NCBI RefSeq assembly: GCF_000426605.1
Contig: NZ_AUFR01000007.1
Coordinates: forward strand, 1-64,000
Direction: 5' to 3'
DNA from: Propionibacterium acidifaciens DSM 21887
Lineage (GTDB): Bacteria > Actinomycetota > Actinomycetes > Propionibacteriales > Propionibacteriaceae
Length of the DNA stretch: 64,000 nt
A model generated the notes under the pieces. That model did no database searches and was not told the DNA's origin. It worked only from the letters and a program-made list of their open reading frames with translations. The translations under genes were made by a program, and so were the position numbers. Positions 17,685-27,174 of this stretch are shown one piece after another (position 1 is the stretch's first letter; each line of letters begins with the position of its first letter).

Positions 17685-18328
17685 CGTCCGCCCCCCGTCC
17701 GGCCCGACCAGGGCAGTGCGAGGCGCCCCACCCCGGCGAGCAGCAGGTCGACGGCGAGCGCCAGGACGACGGTGGCGACGAGCCCCGCCATGACCTCGGC
17801 GAGGATGCCGCGCTGGAAGCCGTTGACGAAGAGCATGCCCAGCGAGTTCGTCCCGAGCACGCCCGAGACCGAGACGAGGGCGATCGTGCTCACCGAGACG
17901 ACCCGCAGGCCCGCCAGCAGGCCCGGCCCGGCGAGGGGGAGCTCCACCGCGAGGAATCGCTGCGGGCCGCTGTGGCCCAGCGCGGTCGCGGCGGTCGTCA
18001 CGTCGGCGGGGACCGCGTCGAGGGCGTCGGTCGCGGCGCGGATCATGAGCGCGAAGGCGTAGACCGACAGGGCGGCGATGACGTTCAGGTCGTCGCGCAC
18101 CCCCGTGCCGAGGACGAGCGGCAGGACGACGAGCAGCGGCAGGGAGGGGATCGCGTAGAGGAGGCTGCCGAGGGTGACGAGCGCGAAACGCGTCCAGTGG
18201 TAGCGGTGCGCGAGCCAGGCCACCGGGATCGAGACGAGGAAGCCGAGGGCGATCGCCGGCAGCGCCAGCGCCAGGTGCGCGCCGGCCGCCGCCCAGATCG
18301 TCGGCCAGTTGTTGTCGAGCCAGGTCAT
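17681..18328 (-). CDS. osmoprotectant-type ABC permease
   Basis: A 215-residue permease paralogous to the next one. It has the EAA-like segment PADVTTAATALGHSG and YAIPSLPLLVVLPL, a motif of OpuCB/OpuCD quaternary-ammonium permeases. The ATG overlaps the ATPase stop (ATGA), and its own TGA overlaps the next start. The two permeases should form the heterodimeric channel. Confidence 0.88.
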   Translation of the reverse strand: MTWLDNNWPTIWAAAGAHLALALPAIALGFLVSIPVAWLAHRYHWTRFALVTLGSLLYAIPSLPLLVVLPLVLGTGVRDDLNVIAALSVYAFALMIRAATDALDAVPADVTTAATALGHSGPQRFLAVELPLAGPGLLAGLRVVSVSTIALVSVSGVLGTNSLGMLFVNGFQRGILAEVMAGLVATVVLALAVDLLLAGVGRLALPWSGRTGGGR

Positions 18329-19194
18329 GCGCGTCCCGCCGGGTGCCCGTCGATGGACCCGAGGCGCCCGAGGGGCCGGCCGTTGGCGTCCACGACGATG
18401 CGGGCGCCGTCCACCTCGTCGACCGACAGGGCGCTGGCACCGCCGGTCAGACCGATGAGGTCCGACACGTACGCGCTCGCGGGATGGGCGATGAGCTCCT
18501 GCGGGGTGCCGGTCTGGGCGATCCGCGCCCCGGTCTCCAGCAGGACGATCCGGTCGCCGAGGGCGAAGGCCTCGCCGATGTCGTGGGTGACGAACAGGAT
18601 CGTCTTGGACAGGTCGGCCTGCAGCCCCGCCAGGTCCTCCTGGAGGCCGGTGCGGACGATCGGGTCGACGGCGCCGAAGGGCTCGTCCATGAGCAGCACG
18701 TCGGGGTCGGCGGCCAGTGCGCGGGCGACCCCGACGCGCTGGGCCTGGCCGCCCGAGAGCTGGCCCGGGTAGCGCATGGCGAGGGACTCGTCGAGGCCGA
18801 CGCGCTCGAGCAGCCCGAGGGCGTCGGCGCGCGCCCGCCGGCGCGTGCGGCCGAGCAGCACGGGCACGGTCGCGATGTTGTCGACGACCCGTCGGTGGGG
18901 CAGCAGGCCGGAGTTCTGCATGGCGTAGCCGATCGAGCGGCGCAGCGCGACCGGGTCGGAGCCGGCGACGTCCCGGTCCCCGATGAGGACGCGCCCGGAC
19001 GTCGGCGCGACGAGCCGGTTCACCATGCGCAGCAGGGTCGTCTTGCCGCACCCCGACAGGCCCACGAGGACGGTGATGCGCCCGGCCGGGGCCGTCAGCG
19101 AGAAGTCCCGCACGGCCGCCGTGCCGTCGGCGAAGGTCTTGCTCACCGCGTCGAACCGGATCTCGGGGGCCTCGCCCGTGACTGCCGTGGTCAT
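18325..19194 (-). CDS. osmoprotectant-type ABC transporter ATPase
   Basis: 289 residues with Walker A GLSGCGKTT (about 40), signature LSGGQAQRVGVARAL, Walker B VLLMDEP and a switch His in FVTHD, as in ProV/OpuCA. The C-terminal part is too short for a full CBS pair, so osmosensing by tandem CBS domains is probably reduced or absent. It energises the two downstream permeases. It is divergent from an SDR gene, with 79 bp between them. The start at 19194 gives the family-typical N-terminus. Confidence 0.9.
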   Translation of the reverse strand: MTTAVTGEAPEIRFDAVSKTFADGTAAVRDFSLTAPAGRITVLVGLSGCGKTTLLRMVNRLVAPTSGRVLIGDRDVAGSDPVALRRSIGYAMQNSGLLPHRRVVDNIATVPVLLGRTRRRARADALGLLERVGLDESLAMRYPGQLSGGQAQRVGVARALAADPDVLLMDEPFGAVDPIVRTGLQEDLAGLQADLSKTILFVTHDIGEAFALGDRIVLLETGARIAQTGTPQELIAHPASAYVSDLIGLTGGASALSVDEVDGARIVVDANGRPLGRLGSIDGHPAGRA

Positions 19195-19273
19195 GCGCCC
19201 AGGGTATGCGCAGCCGCCCAGCGGGTGCGGCGCGTCCTCGTCGCGCGCCGCCGCCTCTCTAGACTGGGGGCCC

Positions 19274-20101
19274 ATGAGCGGACGCACGATCATCATCACC
19301 GGGGCGAGCGGCGGCATCGGCGCCGAGGCCGCGCGGCAGCTCGTCGCGCAGGGCGAGAAGGTGGTGATCGTCGGGCGCAATCCCCAGCGCACCGCCGACG
19401 TCGCCCGCCCGATCGGGGCCGACTACTTCCTCGCCGACTTCACCCACCTCGACCAGGTGCGCGAGCTCGCCCGCCAGCTGGACGAGCGCTACGGGCGCAT
19501 CGACGTGCTCGTCAACAACGCCGGCGGCGCCGCGCCCCGCCGCCGCGTCACCGACGACGGCTTCGAGCAGGATTTCCAGGTGAACTACCTGGCGGCCTTC
19601 CTCCTCACGAATCTGCTCATGGACCGGCTCGTCGCCAGCCAGGCGACGGTCATCACCACCTCGTCCATCGCGCACCGCCTCGCCAGGCTCGACCCCGACG
19701 ACCTCCAGCTGGAGAGGGGCTGGAGCGTCATGCGCGCCTACGCCAACTCGAAGCTGCTCGACATCCTCCTCACCCGTCAGCTGCAGCGCCGCTTCGGCGA
19801 CCTCGGCATCAACGCCGTCTGCTTCCATCCCGGCATCGTCTCCAGCGGCTTCGCGCGCGACGTCGGCGGCTGGCTCGGCCGGTGGTACCGTTCGCGCCTC
19901 TGCAGGCTCGTGATGACGACGCCCGCCGAGGCGGCCGGCATCGTGGTCCGTCTCGCCGAGGGCGTCCCCGGGCAGGACTGGACCCCCGGCGACTACTGCG
20001 TCGGCGCGAGGCGGGCCTCCACGAGCTCCGCGGCGCGCAACCGGGGGCTCGCCGAACGCGTCTGGACGATGACCGCCGAGATGCTCGACATCGAGGCCTG
20101 A
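19274..20101 (+). CDS. short-chain dehydrogenase, retinol-dehydrogenase-like
   Basis: 275 residues with the NAD(P)-binding TGASGGIG motif (about 9-16), NNAGG, a catalytic Ser in TTSSIAH and the YANSK catalytic Tyr/Lys. It resembles the eukaryote-like retinol dehydrogenase group of SDRs; the substrate is unknown. TAGACT (19260-19265) ends 8 nt before the ATG, suggesting a leaderless mRNA. It is divergent from the ABC operon and convergent with glycerate kinase. Confidence 0.88.
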   Translation: MSGRTIIITGASGGIGAEAARQLVAQGEKVVIVGRNPQRTADVARPIGADYFLADFTHLDQVRELARQLDERYGRIDVLVNNAGGAAPRRRVTDDGFEQDFQVNYLAAFLLTNLLMDRLVASQATVITTSSIAHRLARLDPDDLQLERGWSVMRAYANSKLLDILLTRQLQRRFGDLGINAVCFHPGIVSSGFARDVGGWLGRWYRSRLCRLVMTTPAEAAGIVVRLAEGVPGQDWTPGDYCVGARRASTSSAARNRGLAERVWTMTAEMLDIEA

Positions 20102-20123
20102 CCGGCGCGGGGCCGGCCCGTCC

Positions 20124-21242
20124 TCACTGATGCCGGCGCACCCAGCCGGCGACCGCGGCGCGGAGGTTCCGGCCGCCCTCGGCCAGCGCCCTGTCCAGCG
20201 GCGTGCCCTCGGGCGTGATGGTCACGAGCCCGGCCACCCCCTGGTCGAGGAGCGCCCGGGCGTCGTCCGCGATGCGTCCGGCGAAGACGACGACCGGGAC
20301 GCCCCTCTCGCGGGCCGCGGCGGCCACGCCGGCGGCGGTCTTGCCGGTGAGGGTCTGGGCGTCCGCCGCGCCCTCGCCGGTGAGCACGGCGGTGGCCCCC
20401 GTGAGGGCCTCGCGCAGGCCGGTCGCCTCGATGACGAGGTCGACGCCGGGCCGCATCCGCCCGCCCAGGAAGGTGAGGATCGCCCAGCCCAGGCCGCCGG
20501 CGGCACCTGCGCCGGGCTCGGACGCCAGCGCGACCCCGCGGGTACCGCTGAGCGCCGAGAGGCGCGTCAGGAGGGTGTCGAGCAGCATGACCTGCTGGGC
20601 CGTCGCGCCCTTCTGCGGCCCGAAGACCGCGCTCGCGCCCCGGGGACCCAGGAGCGGCGAGTCGACGTCGCAGGCCGCCTGCACCTCGACGTCGGCCAAC
20701 CGCGGGTCGAGCCCGCCGACGTCGAGGCTGGCGAGATGGGCCAGGCCCGTCGGCGTCGTGGCGACGGGCCGGCCCCTGGCGTCGAGGAAGCGCACCCCGA
20801 GCGCCGCCAGCATGCCGGCGCCGCCGTCGTTGGTCGCCGAGCCGCCCAGCCCGATGACGAGCCGGCGGGCCCCGGCGTCGAGCGCGGCGAGGACGAGCTC
20901 GCCGACGCCGTACGAGTCGCAGTTCAGCACGTCGCGGAGCGCCGGCTCGACGAGCTCCAGGCCGCAGGCGGTGGCGACGTCGAGGACGACCGTGTCGCCG
21001 ACCCGGTGGATGAGGCCCTCGATCGGCCGGCCCAGCGCGTCGTGGGAGGGGACGGAGATCGGCTCGGCGCCGAGCGAGGAGGCCAGGGTCAGGGCGAATC
21101 CCTCACCGCCGTCGGTCATGGGGCACGCGACGGTCTCGGCCGTGGGGTCGGCGTCGCGGACGCCGGCGGCCATCGCCTCGGTCGCCTCGGTGGCCGTGAG
21201 GGACTCCTTGAACGAATCGGGTGCCAGGACGTATCTGCTCAT
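20124..21242 (-). CDS. glxK: glycerate kinase
   Basis: 372 residues of the GarK/GlxK family (PF02595). The N-terminal LAPDSFKESLTATEA is diagnostic, with CPMTDGGEGFA, IGLGGSATNDGG and a TGEGAADAQTLTGKT loop. It phosphorylates D-glycerate (probably to the 2-phosphate), linking glyoxylate or tartronate routes to glycolysis. GAGGT precedes the ATG. No glyoxylate genes lie nearby, so the pathway context is missing. Confidence 0.95.
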   Translation of the reverse strand: MSRYVLAPDSFKESLTATEATEAMAAGVRDADPTAETVACPMTDGGEGFALTLASSLGAEPISVPSHDALGRPIEGLIHRVGDTVVLDVATACGLELVEPALRDVLNCDSYGVGELVLAALDAGARRLVIGLGGSATNDGGAGMLAALGVRFLDARGRPVATTPTGLAHLASLDVGGLDPRLADVEVQAACDVDSPLLGPRGASAVFGPQKGATAQQVMLLDTLLTRLSALSGTRGVALASEPGAGAAGGLGWAILTFLGGRMRPGVDLVIEATGLREALTGATAVLTGEGAADAQTLTGKTAAGVAAAARERGVPVVVFAGRIADDARALLDQGVAGLVTITPEGTPLDRALAEGGRNLRAAVAGWVRRHQ

Positions 21243-21518
21243 CGCGGACCTCGTGGATCGGCTCGCACCCGCAGCGGGTGCCCGGCCCGGGCGCCGTGCT
21301 CGGCGTCCGGCGGTGCCGGGCCGCAGCGCCCGCCACCGCTGTCCATGCTAACTGCCCATGTCCGCCGGTGAATCCGGCTCGTCCGATGCCGACCGGAATC
21401 GGGTGGCGCGCGCAGGCCCCCGGTGCGGGCCGGGGCGTTCGTCCGGGCCCGGCGGGAATCCGGGGTCTGCGCCCGAGCGGGCGGGCGGCGCGCCGTCCTC
21501 CCGCATCGTCCTCCCGGT

Positions 21519-22124
21519 TCAGCAGGTGATGAGTCCGTAGCCGAGCAGGACGGCGCGCAGCCCCGTCGTCCCCGAGTCGCGGTCGAAGAGGACCGCCTCG
21601 ATGCCGAGGGCGCGGGCGGTCTCGACGTTCTCGGCGACGTCGTCGATGAACAGGGTGGCCCGCGGCTCGCAGCCGAGCTCGTCGAGGATGATCCGGAAGA
21701 AGCGCGGGTCGGGCTTGGCCACGCCCATCTGGTACGAGTAGAAAGCCCCGTCGGTGTGCAGCTCGTAACCCTTCTCGGCGATCATCCGCTCGCCGCGGCG
21801 GGGCTGCTGGTTGGTGGCCAGGTAGACGCGCACGCCGCGCCGACGCACCTCGTCGAGCAGGTCGAAGACCCCCGGCAGGGTGTGTGTCTCGTGCCAGACG
21901 GCGAGCACCGCATCGGGGTCGACGTCGAGGCCCTTGTCCGCGACGAACAAGGTGATCACGGTGCGCAGATCGGCGGTGCCGTCGAGTGACGGCGGCTCGA
22001 GACGCAGGATCTCGGTCAGCGTGGCCCTGTCGCCGAACAGGTGTTCCATGCCGGACGCGAAGTTCGGATTGTGCTGAGTCACACCGTCAGCATCCAGCAG
22101 GAGCGTGGCGATGGGCTGGATCAC
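21519..22124 (-). CDS. HAD-superfamily hydrolase
   Basis: 201 residues. Motif I is LLLDADGV, where the nucleophile Asp is followed by DADG rather than DxDG. Motif II is LATNQ, the motif III Lys is in VAKPDPRFF, and motif IV is LFIDDVAEN. It is a soluble phosphatase of the YihX/epoxide-hydrolase-like subgroup; the substrate is unknown. The GTG at 22124 is chosen because GGAGGAACAG lies directly upstream; longer N-termini have no such site. Confidence 0.85.
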   Translation of the reverse strand: MIQPIATLLLDADGVTQHNPNFASGMEHLFGDRATLTEILRLEPPSLDGTADLRTVITLFVADKGLDVDPDAVLAVWHETHTLPGVFDLLDEVRRRGVRVYLATNQQPRRGERMIAEKGYELHTDGAFYSYQMGVAKPDPRFFRIILDELGCEPRATLFIDDVAENVETARALGIEAVLFDRDSGTTGLRAVLLGYGLITC

Positions 22125-22248
22125 CTGTTCCTCCAGTGGAGTGCGGAGCGGTCGGCTCCAGTCTGCCAGATCCCGGTGCCCGTCCGTGGACCGGCGCCGC
22201 CGGACGGAGGCTCCGCCGGGCCGGGGCCGGCACGGTCCGCACCGCTGA

Positions 22249-22500
22249 GTTACACCGATGTCGTTGTGCACACTGTGGACAAGTCCTGTGGAAAGAGCCG
22301 TTGTGCGGGAAGAAAATGCTTGTCAGGCCGTTGTGGAAAGCGGTCCGGGGACGTGCCGGGCGCCGGTGGACGGCCGGGCCCCCCGCTGGGGGCGGCGCTG
22401 AGCTGGGGTTCCGCCGGCCCGCCCCGGCCGCACAGCCGCGTAATTACAGGGATGTGAGTTGTACACAGTGTGGACAACTCCTGTGGACAACTCGTCGTGC
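22249..22500. promoter_or_regulatory. duplicated DnaA-box cluster
   Basis: Two imperfect 50-60-bp direct repeats (about 22249-22305 and 22443-22500) each contain an inverted pair of DnaA-like 9-mers separated by one base: TTGTGCACA/TGTGGACAA at 22264-22282 and TTGTACACA/TGTGGACAA at 22459-22477. A further perfect box is at 22482-22490, with weaker TGTGGAAAG sites at 22287-22295 and 22332-22340. TTGTCCACA is the high-GC actinobacterial DnaA consensus. The site lies between the HAD gene and the alkA-like gene, and no dnaA or dnaN is in the window. Confidence 0.7.
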
Positions 22501-22638
22501 CTGGGGTTCTCCGGGGACGGCGCCCCGGACGGGCCCGTGCGGCGACACCGCGCCGTTCCGGTCGGGCCCCGCCGCAGGGCCCGGGAGCGGGCATCGTCCG
22601 CCCCGGATCTGTCGGTGCCGCCGTCTAGTGTCGGGGCC

Positions 22639-23670
22639 ATGATGACGAGTACCACCACGGACGGTGCCCGGGCGGCCCGTGCGGCCGGCTCGCGCACCGT
22701 CGCCGGGGCGGCGCACCGCCTCGACGAGATGATCGCGCGTCTGGCCGGCGGCCCGGGCGACCCCACCCACCAGCGGCTCGCGCCGAGGCACTGGCTGCGC
22801 GCCACCGGCACCGGGCAGGGCCCGGCCCTCGTCGAGCTGCTCGGTGAGGGGCCCGATGTGCGCGTGCGTGCCTGGGGCCCCGGGGGCTCGTGGGTCCTCG
22901 ATCAGGCGCCCCGGCTGCTGGGCTGCCACGACGATCCGTCCGGCTTCGGGGCCCTGGCCGCCCGCTCCCCGGTGCTCGCCGCCGCGCACGCGGCCCACCG
23001 GTGGTTGCGCATCGGGGCCACCGACAACCTTGCCGAGGCCCTCGCGCCGGCCGTCATCGAGCAGAAGGTCACGGGCCCCGAGGCCCTCGGCGGACTGCAC
23101 CGGATCGTCGTCCGCCACGGTCGGGTGCCGCCCCTGCCCGCCGGGCCGCTGGGGGCCCCGGCCGCCCGCATGAGGGTGCCGCCGAGCGCCCGCGAGTGGT
23201 GCCGCGTGCCGAGCTTCGAGTTCACCCGCGCTGGCGTCGATGCGCGCCGGGCCGGGGCCCTGCGCGCGGCCATGAGCCGCTGCGCCTCTCTTGACCGCGC
23301 CCTGACCAGGGCCGATGATGGTGACGGGCGCTCCGTGCTGCTTCAGGCGGTCCCGGGCATCGGCCCGTGGACGGCGGCCCGGGTGCTCCAGCGGGCCTGG
23401 GGCGACCCCGACGCGTGGAGCGTCGGGGACTTCCACGTTCCGCGGCTCATGGCCGTGGCCCTCACCGGTGCGCGCGGCGGCGACGAGGACGCCGAACGGG
23501 CCCTCGCCCCCTACCGCCCGCACCGCTACCGGGTCGAACTGCTCCTGGCGCCCGCCACGGCCCCCGCCGACCGGCGCGGTGCCCGCTTGGGCCTGCCGGG
23601 GCACGTGCCGGGCATCGACCCGGGGGCGCGCCGCAGTTCTTGCGGGCGCCCGTCCCGCGGCCGATGGTGA
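22639..23670 (+). CDS. AlkA-like HhH-GPD DNA glycosylase
   Basis: 343 residues. The helix-hairpin-helix VPGIGPWTAARVL is followed by the catalytic Asp in WSVGDFHVPR, the order in 3-methyladenine glycosylase II. The N-terminal half (about 1-130) is the divergent AlkA_N-like region. It removes alkylated purines. With tag and ogt at 8-9 kb, the window encodes three alkylation-repair proteins. TAGTGT (22626-22631) lies 7 nt before the ATG, so it is probably leaderless. The DnaA-box cluster is immediately upstream. The C-terminal 25 residues are Arg/Gly-rich. Confidence 0.88.
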   Translation: MMTSTTTDGARAARAAGSRTVAGAAHRLDEMIARLAGGPGDPTHQRLAPRHWLRATGTGQGPALVELLGEGPDVRVRAWGPGGSWVLDQAPRLLGCHDDPSGFGALAARSPVLAAAHAAHRWLRIGATDNLAEALAPAVIEQKVTGPEALGGLHRIVVRHGRVPPLPAGPLGAPAARMRVPPSAREWCRVPSFEFTRAGVDARRAGALRAAMSRCASLDRALTRADDGDGRSVLLQAVPGIGPWTAARVLQRAWGDPDAWSVGDFHVPRLMAVALTGARGGDEDAERALAPYRPHRYRVELLLAPATAPADRRGARLGLPGHVPGIDPGARRSSCGRPSRGRW

Positions 23671-23800
23671 GATCCGACCGGACGCCCGGTGGTCCCCGCG
23701 GGCGGCCCGGGCCCGCGGCGACCCGGTCACGGCCCCGCGGCCGGTCCGCCCCTGCCGCGGGGTCGTCCCTCCCCGGGCCGTTCTCTGGAAGACTGTGCGC

Positions 23801-24478
23801 ATGGAGATTCAACTGCGACACACACCGTCATTCGGTGTGGCCCGCCTTCTGCTCGCCGGCAATGAGCCCGTCACCGTGCAGGGCGGCGCCCTCATGGCCT
23901 ACAGCGCGGCCATGACCGTCGACGCGAACACCAACGGCGGCGTCCTGGCGGGCCTCAAGCGGTCGGTGCTGAGCGGCGAGAGCTTCTTCGTCTCGACCGT
24001 CACGGCGCCCCCGCAGGGCGGCTGGGCCGACGTCGTGGGCACCCTGCCCGGCGACATCATCGCCCTGCCCATCACGGCGGGCCGCGACCAGTTCATCACC
24101 CGGGGCTCCTGGGTGGCCAACTCCTACGGCGTCTCCACCGAGACGAAGTGGGCCGGCGCCCGCAACCTGATCGGCGGCGAGGGCGGCTTCGGCCTGCGCG
24201 CCTTCGGCGAGGGGCAGGCCCTGGTGAGCGTCTACGGCGCCCTCGACGTCATGGACCTCGGCCCCGGAGAGCAGGTCATCATCGACACCGGCCACGTCGT
24301 CTCGTACGACATGGGCATGTCCGTCGAGCTGCGCCAGTCGAGCTCCAGCCTGTGGCGGACGGTCAAGAGCGGCGAGGGCTTCGTCTTCTTCTTCACCGGC
24401 CCGGGGCGCGTCCTGCTCCAGTCGCGCAACCCGCGCGATCTCAACGCCTACATCACCTCGCACTCCGCGAACTCGTGA
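23801..24478 (+). CDS. AIM24 / TIGR00266 family protein
   Basis: 225 residues of the beta-barrel-like AIM24 family: an N-terminal VARLLLAGNEPVTVQGGALMAY segment, then Gly-rich strand repeats and a C-terminal FTGPGRVLLQSRN motif. The bacterial function is not established. AAGACT ends 6 nt before the ATG. Its TGA overlaps the GTG of the following MFS gene. Confidence 0.9.
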   Translation: MEIQLRHTPSFGVARLLLAGNEPVTVQGGALMAYSAAMTVDANTNGGVLAGLKRSVLSGESFFVSTVTAPPQGGWADVVGTLPGDIIALPITAGRDQFITRGSWVANSYGVSTETKWAGARNLIGGEGGFGLRAFGEGQALVSVYGALDVMDLGPGEQVIIDTGHVVSYDMGMSVELRQSSSSLWRTVKSGEGFVFFFTGPGRVLLQSRNPRDLNAYITSHSANS

Positions 24479-25671
24479 CCCGCGGCCGCGAGGAGAGCGG
24501 GGCCCCCGGCCGCCTCGTCGCGGCGCGCGCGGGGGTGCTCGTCATCTTCGTCGTCAACGGCGCCACCTTCGCCTCGATGGTGCCCCGCTACCCCTGGATC
24601 ATCGAGCGCCTCCATGCGAGCACGGCCGACTGGGGCCTGGTCCTCGGGCTCTGCCCGATCGGCGGCATCGCCCTCGGATGGGCCGCCGCCGGGCTCATGG
24701 CCTGGCTCGGCTCGCGCACGACGGCCGCCGTCTTCCAGATCGTCTCGACCGGCGCGCTGCTGCTGCTCGCCGGAGCCCCCTCGCTGCCGTGGGCGGCCGT
24801 GGCGATGCTCGTCATGGGCGCCTTCGACGCGCTGACCGACACGGCCATGAACTACCACGCGCTCGTCCTGCAGCGCGAGTACGGGCGTTCGATCCTCAAC
24901 TCCTTCCACGGCTGGTGGAGCATCGGGGCCGTCGCCGGCGGACTCGTCGGCTCGGCCATGGCCCAGCTGCGGGTGCCCCTCATGGCCCAGGGCGTCGGGA
25001 CGCTCGTCGTCTGCGCGGCCCTGTCCGTCCTCGCCCGGGCGCTCATGCTGCCGGGCGCCGGCGCCCACGACGGCCGGGGGGACGGCCTTCGCCCCGGGGC
25101 GGCCGGGCTGACCCCGCGATCCCTCGCGGTGCTCGTCGGCCTCGGCGCGCTGGGCGCCTTCGGGGGCGGCATCGAGCAGGGCGGAAGCGCCTTCGCACCG
25201 CTCTACATGACCGATCGGTTCACCGTCCCGGCATTCGTCGCCGGCCTCGGATTCGTCTCGCTCATGGTCGCCCAGACCGCCGGCCGGCTGCTCGGGGACC
25301 GCATCGTCGATCGTCTCGGTCCACGACGCACCGTGCAGCTGGGCGCCCTCGTCTGCGTCGCCACGATGACCCTGGCCGTCGGGCTGCCCGCGCCCGCCAC
25401 CGCGCTCGTCGGCTTCGCCGGCGCGGGCTGGGGGATCGCGACGATGGTGCCCGCCGCCATGCACGCCGGCGACCGGGTGCCCGGCGTCGCGCCCGGCGTG
25501 GGCCTGACCGTCACCACGTGGGTCATGCGCATCGGCATGGTGCTCTTCCCGATCCTCATCGGGGCCGTCGGTGACGCCGTCGACCTGCGCGCGGCCATGC
25601 TCCTGCTGCCCGGCACGGCGGTGTGCGTGCTGGCGCTGTCCCCGCTGCTGGGCGGGCCGGGGGACGCCTGA
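24475..25671 (+). CDS. MFS transporter
   Basis: 398 residues with twelve helices. It resembles the YbjJ/FucP-like branch of MFS (YHALVLQREYGRSILNSFHGWWSIG after helix 4). The GTG at 24475 overlaps the AIM24 stop (GTGA), so the two are coupled; this overlap decides the start. The substrate is unknown. Confidence 0.85.
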   Translation: MTRGREESGAPGRLVAARAGVLVIFVVNGATFASMVPRYPWIIERLHASTADWGLVLGLCPIGGIALGWAAAGLMAWLGSRTTAAVFQIVSTGALLLLAGAPSLPWAAVAMLVMGAFDALTDTAMNYHALVLQREYGRSILNSFHGWWSIGAVAGGLVGSAMAQLRVPLMAQGVGTLVVCAALSVLARALMLPGAGAHDGRGDGLRPGAAGLTPRSLAVLVGLGALGAFGGGIEQGGSAFAPLYMTDRFTVPAFVAGLGFVSLMVAQTAGRLLGDRIVDRLGPRRTVQLGALVCVATMTLAVGLPAPATALVGFAGAGWGIATMVPAAMHAGDRVPGVAPGVGLTVTTWVMRIGMVLFPILIGAVGDAVDLRAAMLLLPGTAVCVLALSPLLGGPGDA

Positions 25672-25737
25672 CGGGCGGCGCGCTCGGGAAGTCCCCGATC
25701 CCCGAGGGGCCGACCCCGGGGCTCGGGGCGTCCGCGG

Positions 25738-27174
25738 TCAGTCCTCGGAGCCCTCCGCGGCCTTGAGGGCCTCGGGCGGGGCGGGGGGCAGACGAAGCGT
25801 GAACATGGCGCCCCCGCCGGGGACGTTGTCGGCACCGACCATGCCGCCGTGCGCGCCGACCGTGTGCGCCACGATCGACAGGCCCAGGCCGGTGCCCGGG
25901 GTGTTGCGCGCCTTGTTGGAGCGGTAGAAGCGGTCGAAGATGTGCGGCAGGTCCTCGGGCGCGATGCCGGGGCCCTCGTCCGAGACGGTGAGCGTGCCGT
26001 CGGCGAGCCGCACGTGGACGGTGCCGCCCTCGGGGCTGAACTTCACGGCGTTGTCGAGCAGGTTCGTCACGGCGCGCTCGAGGGTGTCCGGCTCGCCGAC
26101 GACGAAGTGGGGCTCGGTGCTCACGTCGAAGACGAGCCCCTTGCCGCGCCTCTTCGCCCGGGTGACGGCCGCGTTGACGACGTCCGCGAAGTCGAGGGGC
26201 TCGGGGCTCGGCAGCACGACGTCGTCGCGGCTGAGCTGCACCAGGTCGCCGACCAGCGAGGTGAACTCGCCGAGTTGGGCCGCCACGTCGTCGAGGATCT
26301 CGGCGCGGGCGCCGGGCGGGAGCATGCCGGACTTCTCATCGGCCACGAGCAGCTCGACGTTGGTGCGCATCGAGGTGAGCGGGGTGCGCAGCTCGTGCCC
26401 GGCGTCGGCGATGAGGCGTTTCTGTCGTTCGCGGCTGGACTCCAGGGAGACCATCATCTGGTCGAAGCTGCGCGACAGGTCGCCCAGCTCGTCGTCCCTC
26501 GTCGAGCCGACGGGCGTGAACGTGTCGGTCGCGGTGACGTGCTTGACGGCGTCCGAGAGCTGGCGCAGCGGGCGCATGACCGTGGCGCCGGCGCGGAAGC
26601 CGAGGAAGGCGGCCAGGGCGACGAAGGCCAGGCCGAGCCACAGGGTCGTGACGCGCAGGGACTCGATCGTGCTGAGCAGCGGCCCGAGCGGGCGGGCCAG
26701 CACGAGCGCGTAGCCGGCGTTGTCCTCGGACTCCATCGGCACGGCGACGAGGCGGTACTTCGTGTGGGTGGAGCCGATCTCGACGGTGCGCGCCGACTTG
26801 CCGTACTGCATGCGCGCCACCCGGATCTCCGGGGAGCCCGGCTCGATCGAGACCTTCTCGTCCTGCACGCGGATGATCGTCCGGTCGGACTTGACGAGGA
26901 CGACGTTCACGTTGGCCGCGGCCAGCGAGGTGCTGTTCAGCCCGCCCAGGCCCGTCACGTCGGACTGGATGGGGGCGACCATGTAGCCGGCCGCCGTGAC
27001 CAGCTCCTCGTCGATCTCGCGGTAGAGGGCGCGCTGGGTGACGACGTAGGTCATCGTGCCCACGACGAGCACGGCGATCGCCACGGAGATCGCCGTGAGC
27101 ATGCTGAAGCGCTGCTGGAGGTCGCGGCCGCCGCGTTCGGAGGCCCGGCGGAGCCGGACGAGGAGCCGTCTCAC
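25738..27174 (-). CDS. sensor histidine kinase, MprB-like
   Basis: 478 residues. It has TM1 (about 24-46), an extracytoplasmic sensor of about 110 residues, TM2 (about 160-182), a HAMP domain, a dimerisation/phosphoacceptor region with His in [12 protein letters not shown], and an HATPase domain with [16 protein letters not shown] and GTGLGLSI. It should phosphorylate the regulator encoded just upstream. GTG 27174 overlaps the regulator's stop (GTGA), fixing the start. In mycobacteria MprAB answers envelope stress; the sensor ligand here is unknown. Confidence 0.93.
   Translation of the reverse strand: MRRLLVRLRRASERGGRDLQQRFSMLTAISVAIAVLVVGTMTYVVTQRALYREIDEELVTAAGYMVAPIQSDVTGLGGLNSTSLAAANVNVVLVKSDRTIIRVQDEKVSIEPGSPEIRVARMQYGKSARTVEIGSTHTKYRLVAVPMESEDNAGYALVLARPLGPLLSTIESLRVTTLWLGLAFVALAAFLGFRAGATVMRPLRQLSDAVKHVTATDTFTPVGSTRDDELGDLSRSFDQMMVSLESSRERQKRLIADAGHELRTPLTSMRTNVELLVADEKSGMLPPGARAEILDDVAAQLGEFTSLVGDLVQLSRDDVVLPSPEPLDFADVVNAAVTRAKRRGKGLVFDVSTEPHFVVGEPDTLERAVTNLLDNAVKFSPEGGTVHVRLADGTLTVSDEGPGIAPEDLPHIFDRFYRSNKARNTPGTGLGLSIVAHTVGAHGGMVGADNVPGGGAMFTLRLPPAPPEALKAAEGSED

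Noticed and set aside
22249-22500. Chromosomal origin oriC
   Set aside because: No dnaA, dnaN, rpmH or parAB genes lie nearby and no AT-rich unwinding region is obvious; called a DnaA-box cluster only.
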